Below are positions 36,608 to 37,949 of a stretch of 37,949 nucleotides of DNA, piece by piece. The translations under genes and the position numbers were made by a program. The DNA comes from an uncultured Gammaproteobacteria bacterium. Its GTDB lineage: Bacteria > Pseudomonadota > Gammaproteobacteria > Magnimaribacterales > TMED112. Location of the stretch: the NCBI GenBank assembly GCA_913044115.1, contig CAJWNO010000007.1, forward strand, positions 1-37,949, read 5' to 3'. Under the pieces are notes generated by a model. It was not told the origin of the DNA. It saw only the letters and a program-made list of their open reading frames with translations, and made no database searches. How positions within the stretch are numbered: the stretch's first letter is position 1; every line of letters starts with the position of its first letter.

Positions 36608-37821
36608 GACGTTCTCGTTATTCTTGCTTGCTTAACTTTATTCAGCTCAATTTTAGATGTCTCAATTTTATAGGAATTTAGTTGGATGCATATATTTTTT
36701 GTTGGGATTTGATCAAGGTGATCAATAATAAGTCCATTTAAAGTTTTTGCTCCTTCCTCTGGTAGGTCCCAATCTAACTTTTTGTTTAACTCTCTGATTA
36801 TAGTTGAGCCATCTGCGAGCACGGTATTACTGTCTAAGACTTCATAATCATCTTCTTCCTCTTCTCCATTAAATTGTCCTACAATTTGTTCAATAAGGTC
36901 TTCCAAAGTTACCAGACCAGTAACTTCTCCATATTCATCGACTACCATTGCTACTTCAGCGCCATTTTTTTGAAAGTTTTTAAGTTGAGCAAATAATTGA
37001 GTACTTTCTGGAACAAAATAGGGTTCAATAAGAAAGTCTGTTAGGTTTGTCTTAAAATCTTCAAGCTGTTCTATCTCTTTTGAATGGATAAAGCCTATAA
37101 TGTCGGATTCCTGATCTCCATATACAGGATAAAATCTATTCCTCTCATCGTTTTCAAATTTTTCAATTTCTTCAAGTCTTAAAACAATAACTTGATTCAT
37201 TGGTATTAGAATATCTTGGACTGTTAGCTCTTTTAGATCTAATAATGATCTCATGGCTTCCATCTCCTCTTCATCAACTTGTTCCGTATCTTTATCCAGT
37301 ACCGATTTGAGCTCTTCTCTATTTAAGCTTTTCGCAAAATAATTTTCACCACCCTTTACACCGGTAATCCAAGAGCTAAAAAAGTTAAGTATTCTTGAAA
37401 GCCAACCAAAATAATTAGTAAGAAATTGAAGGATTATGCTTGCAGGATATGCAATGGCTTCAGGTTTTTTTGCAGCAAAATTTTTAGGAGCTATTTCAGC
37501 AAAAATTATAATTAACACTGTCAATAAGAGTGTCCCAACCCAAACATATTCATCTCCAAACTCTTTAATTACAAAATATGTAAGCAAAGCAGACGCAGAG
37601 ATATTCACTAAGTTATTACCTATTAAAATAACTCCTAATACTTCGTCTATCTTATTTCTTAGCGCATTAACTCTTTTAGCCGATTTTTGGCCTTTTTCTG
37701 CAGCATTATCAAGCTTAATTTGATTCATTGCTGTGATAGACGTTTCAGAACCAGAAAAGAAAGCCGATATGAAAATCAGCACAATCATTATGATTATTAG
37801 AAGCAAGCCAAAATTATCCAT
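36604..37821 (-). CDS. corB: CorB/CorC-type CNNM family protein (DUF21, CBS pair, CorC_HlyC)
   Basis: 405-residue membrane protein of the YfjD/CorB group, implicated in magnesium efflux in related proteins. Domain order: DUF21 membrane domain (about 1-170) with FFSGSETSITAMNQIKLDNAAEKG and ILIGNNLVNISASAL; a CBS pair (about 190-310) starting LTVQDILIPMNQVIVL and ending VVDEYGEVTGLVTLEDLIEQIVGQF; and a C-terminal CorC/HlyC transporter-associated domain (about 325-400) with LADGSTIIRELNKKLDWDLPEEGAKTLNGLI. In E. coli the homolog yfjD lies near ffh and rpsP; here rpsP is adjacent and divergent while ffh is not between them. Confidence 0.92.
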   Translation of the reverse strand: MDNFGLLLIIIMIVLIFISAFFSGSETSITAMNQIKLDNAAEKGQKSAKRVNALRNKIDEVLGVILIGNNLVNISASALLTYFVIKEFGDEYVWVGTLLLTVLIIIFAEIAPKNFAAKKPEAIAYPASIILQFLTNYFGWLSRILNFFSSWITGVKGGENYFAKSLNREELKSVLDKDTEQVDEEEMEAMRSLLDLKELTVQDILIPMNQVIVLRLEEIEKFENDERNRFYPVYGDQESDIIGFIHSKEIEQLEDFKTNLTDFLIEPYFVPESTQLFAQLKNFQKNGAEVAMVVDEYGEVTGLVTLEDLIEQIVGQFNGEEEEDDYEVLDSNTVLADGSTIIRELNKKLDWDLPEEGAKTLNGLIIDHLDQIPTKNICIQLNSYKIETSKIELNKVKQARITRTS

Positions 37822-37862
37822 TTATGTAATAAATAAAATTAATCAAGAAAATAAGAAATAAG

Positions 37863-37893
37863 TTGTGAATCTTCGCAAGAAAAGGTGTAAAAT
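37863..37893 (+). promoter_or_regulatory. Possible rpsP promoter in the 100-base corB-rpsP gap
   Basis: TTGTGA (37863-37868) and TAAAAT (37888-37893, preceded by TG) form a weak sigma-70 pair with a 19-base spacer, 28 bases before the rpsP ATG. An alternative -10 is TATTAT at 37906-37911. The gap is AT-rich and must hold promoters for both the divergent corB gene and rpsP. Confidence 0.3.
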
Positions 37894-37921
37894 TCCATTT
37901 TCAAATATTATACAGCAAAAT

Positions 37922-37949
37922 ATGGTAGTAATTAGACTTTCAAGAGCAG
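37922..37949 (+). CDS. rpsP: 30S ribosomal protein S16, N-terminal start (partial)
   Basis: The window ends nine codons into an ORF starting ATG at 37922 and reading MVVIRLSRA. Ribosomal protein S16 begins MVTIRLARGGAKK in E. coli, and the corB (yfjD)/rpsP neighbourhood is typical, so this is very probably the start of rpsP, usually followed by rimM-trmD-rplS. Only nine residues are visible. Confidence 0.72.

Overview
The window is a gene-dense, visibly AT-rich piece of a bacterial chromosome with housekeeping content. Protein similarity and gene order point to a gammaproteobacterium: dapA-bamC-purC, the isc-ndk-ispG-hisS-yfgM-bamB-der order, sdhCDAB-sucAB-lpd-sucCD as in pseudomonads, and murJ-ribF-ileS-lspA-ispH. 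Very short intergenic gaps, ATGA/TAATG gene overlaps, pruned operons and a nickel superoxide dismutase suggest a streamlined marine lineage of the SAR86 kind. That placement is inference; no rRNA or marker phylogeny is available here. No tRNA, rRNA, IS element, phage gene or CRISPR array was seen, and no gene-free stretch exceeds about 240 bases (the largest, after groEL, contains an unlisted small ORF).

Layout. 1-1757: the end of dapA, a BamC-like lipoprotein and purC. 1797-4318: a reduced ISC iron-sulfur operon (iscS, iscU, iscA, fdx, iscX) without iscR, hscB or hscA. 4320-10137: ndk, ispG, hisS, a YfgM-like protein, bamB and der. 10184-20977: a block for the second half of the TCA cycle, consisting of succinate dehydrogenase sdhCDAB, the 2-oxoglutarate dehydrogenase complex sucA-sucB-lpd and succinyl-CoA synthetase sucCD. 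20957-22312 (minus strand): a MATE exporter that overlaps sucD tail to tail. 22356-24163: a left-handed beta-helix acyltransferase and pdxB. 24183-30870: msrB, a short murJ, ribF, ileS, lspA and ispH. 30913-32986: ampD and an AmpG-type permease carrying a C-terminal VanZ-like domain. 33027-35011: groESL with a clear terminator. 35034-36607: a nickel-SOD cassette (small His-containing membrane protein, sodN, sodX, a six-helix membrane protein). 36604-37821 (minus strand): a CorB/CorC-type CBS protein. 37922-end: the first codons of rpsP.

How the genes fit together. The ISC genes supply Fe-S clusters to several proteins encoded nearby: IspG, IspH, SdhB and ferredoxin itself. IspG and IspH are the last two MEP-pathway enzymes. 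MurJ, AmpD and AmpG serve peptidoglycan precursor export and recycling, and BamB/BamC serve outer-membrane protein assembly.

Most notable points: (1) the ferredoxin gene has no usable start codon for its conserved N-terminus, and iscA runs into it through an A9 slippery run; (2) IscU has LPSIK where HscA normally recognises LPPVK, matching the absence of hscBA; (3) the acyltransferase has conserved coding upstream of its first ATG with a Shine-Dalgarno sequence placed before an ATC codon; (4) MurJ ends after about TM12; (5) an AmpG-VanZ fusion; (6) a small His-containing membrane ORF overlapping sodN; (7) several -10-like boxes lie so close to start codons that leaderless mRNAs are likely.
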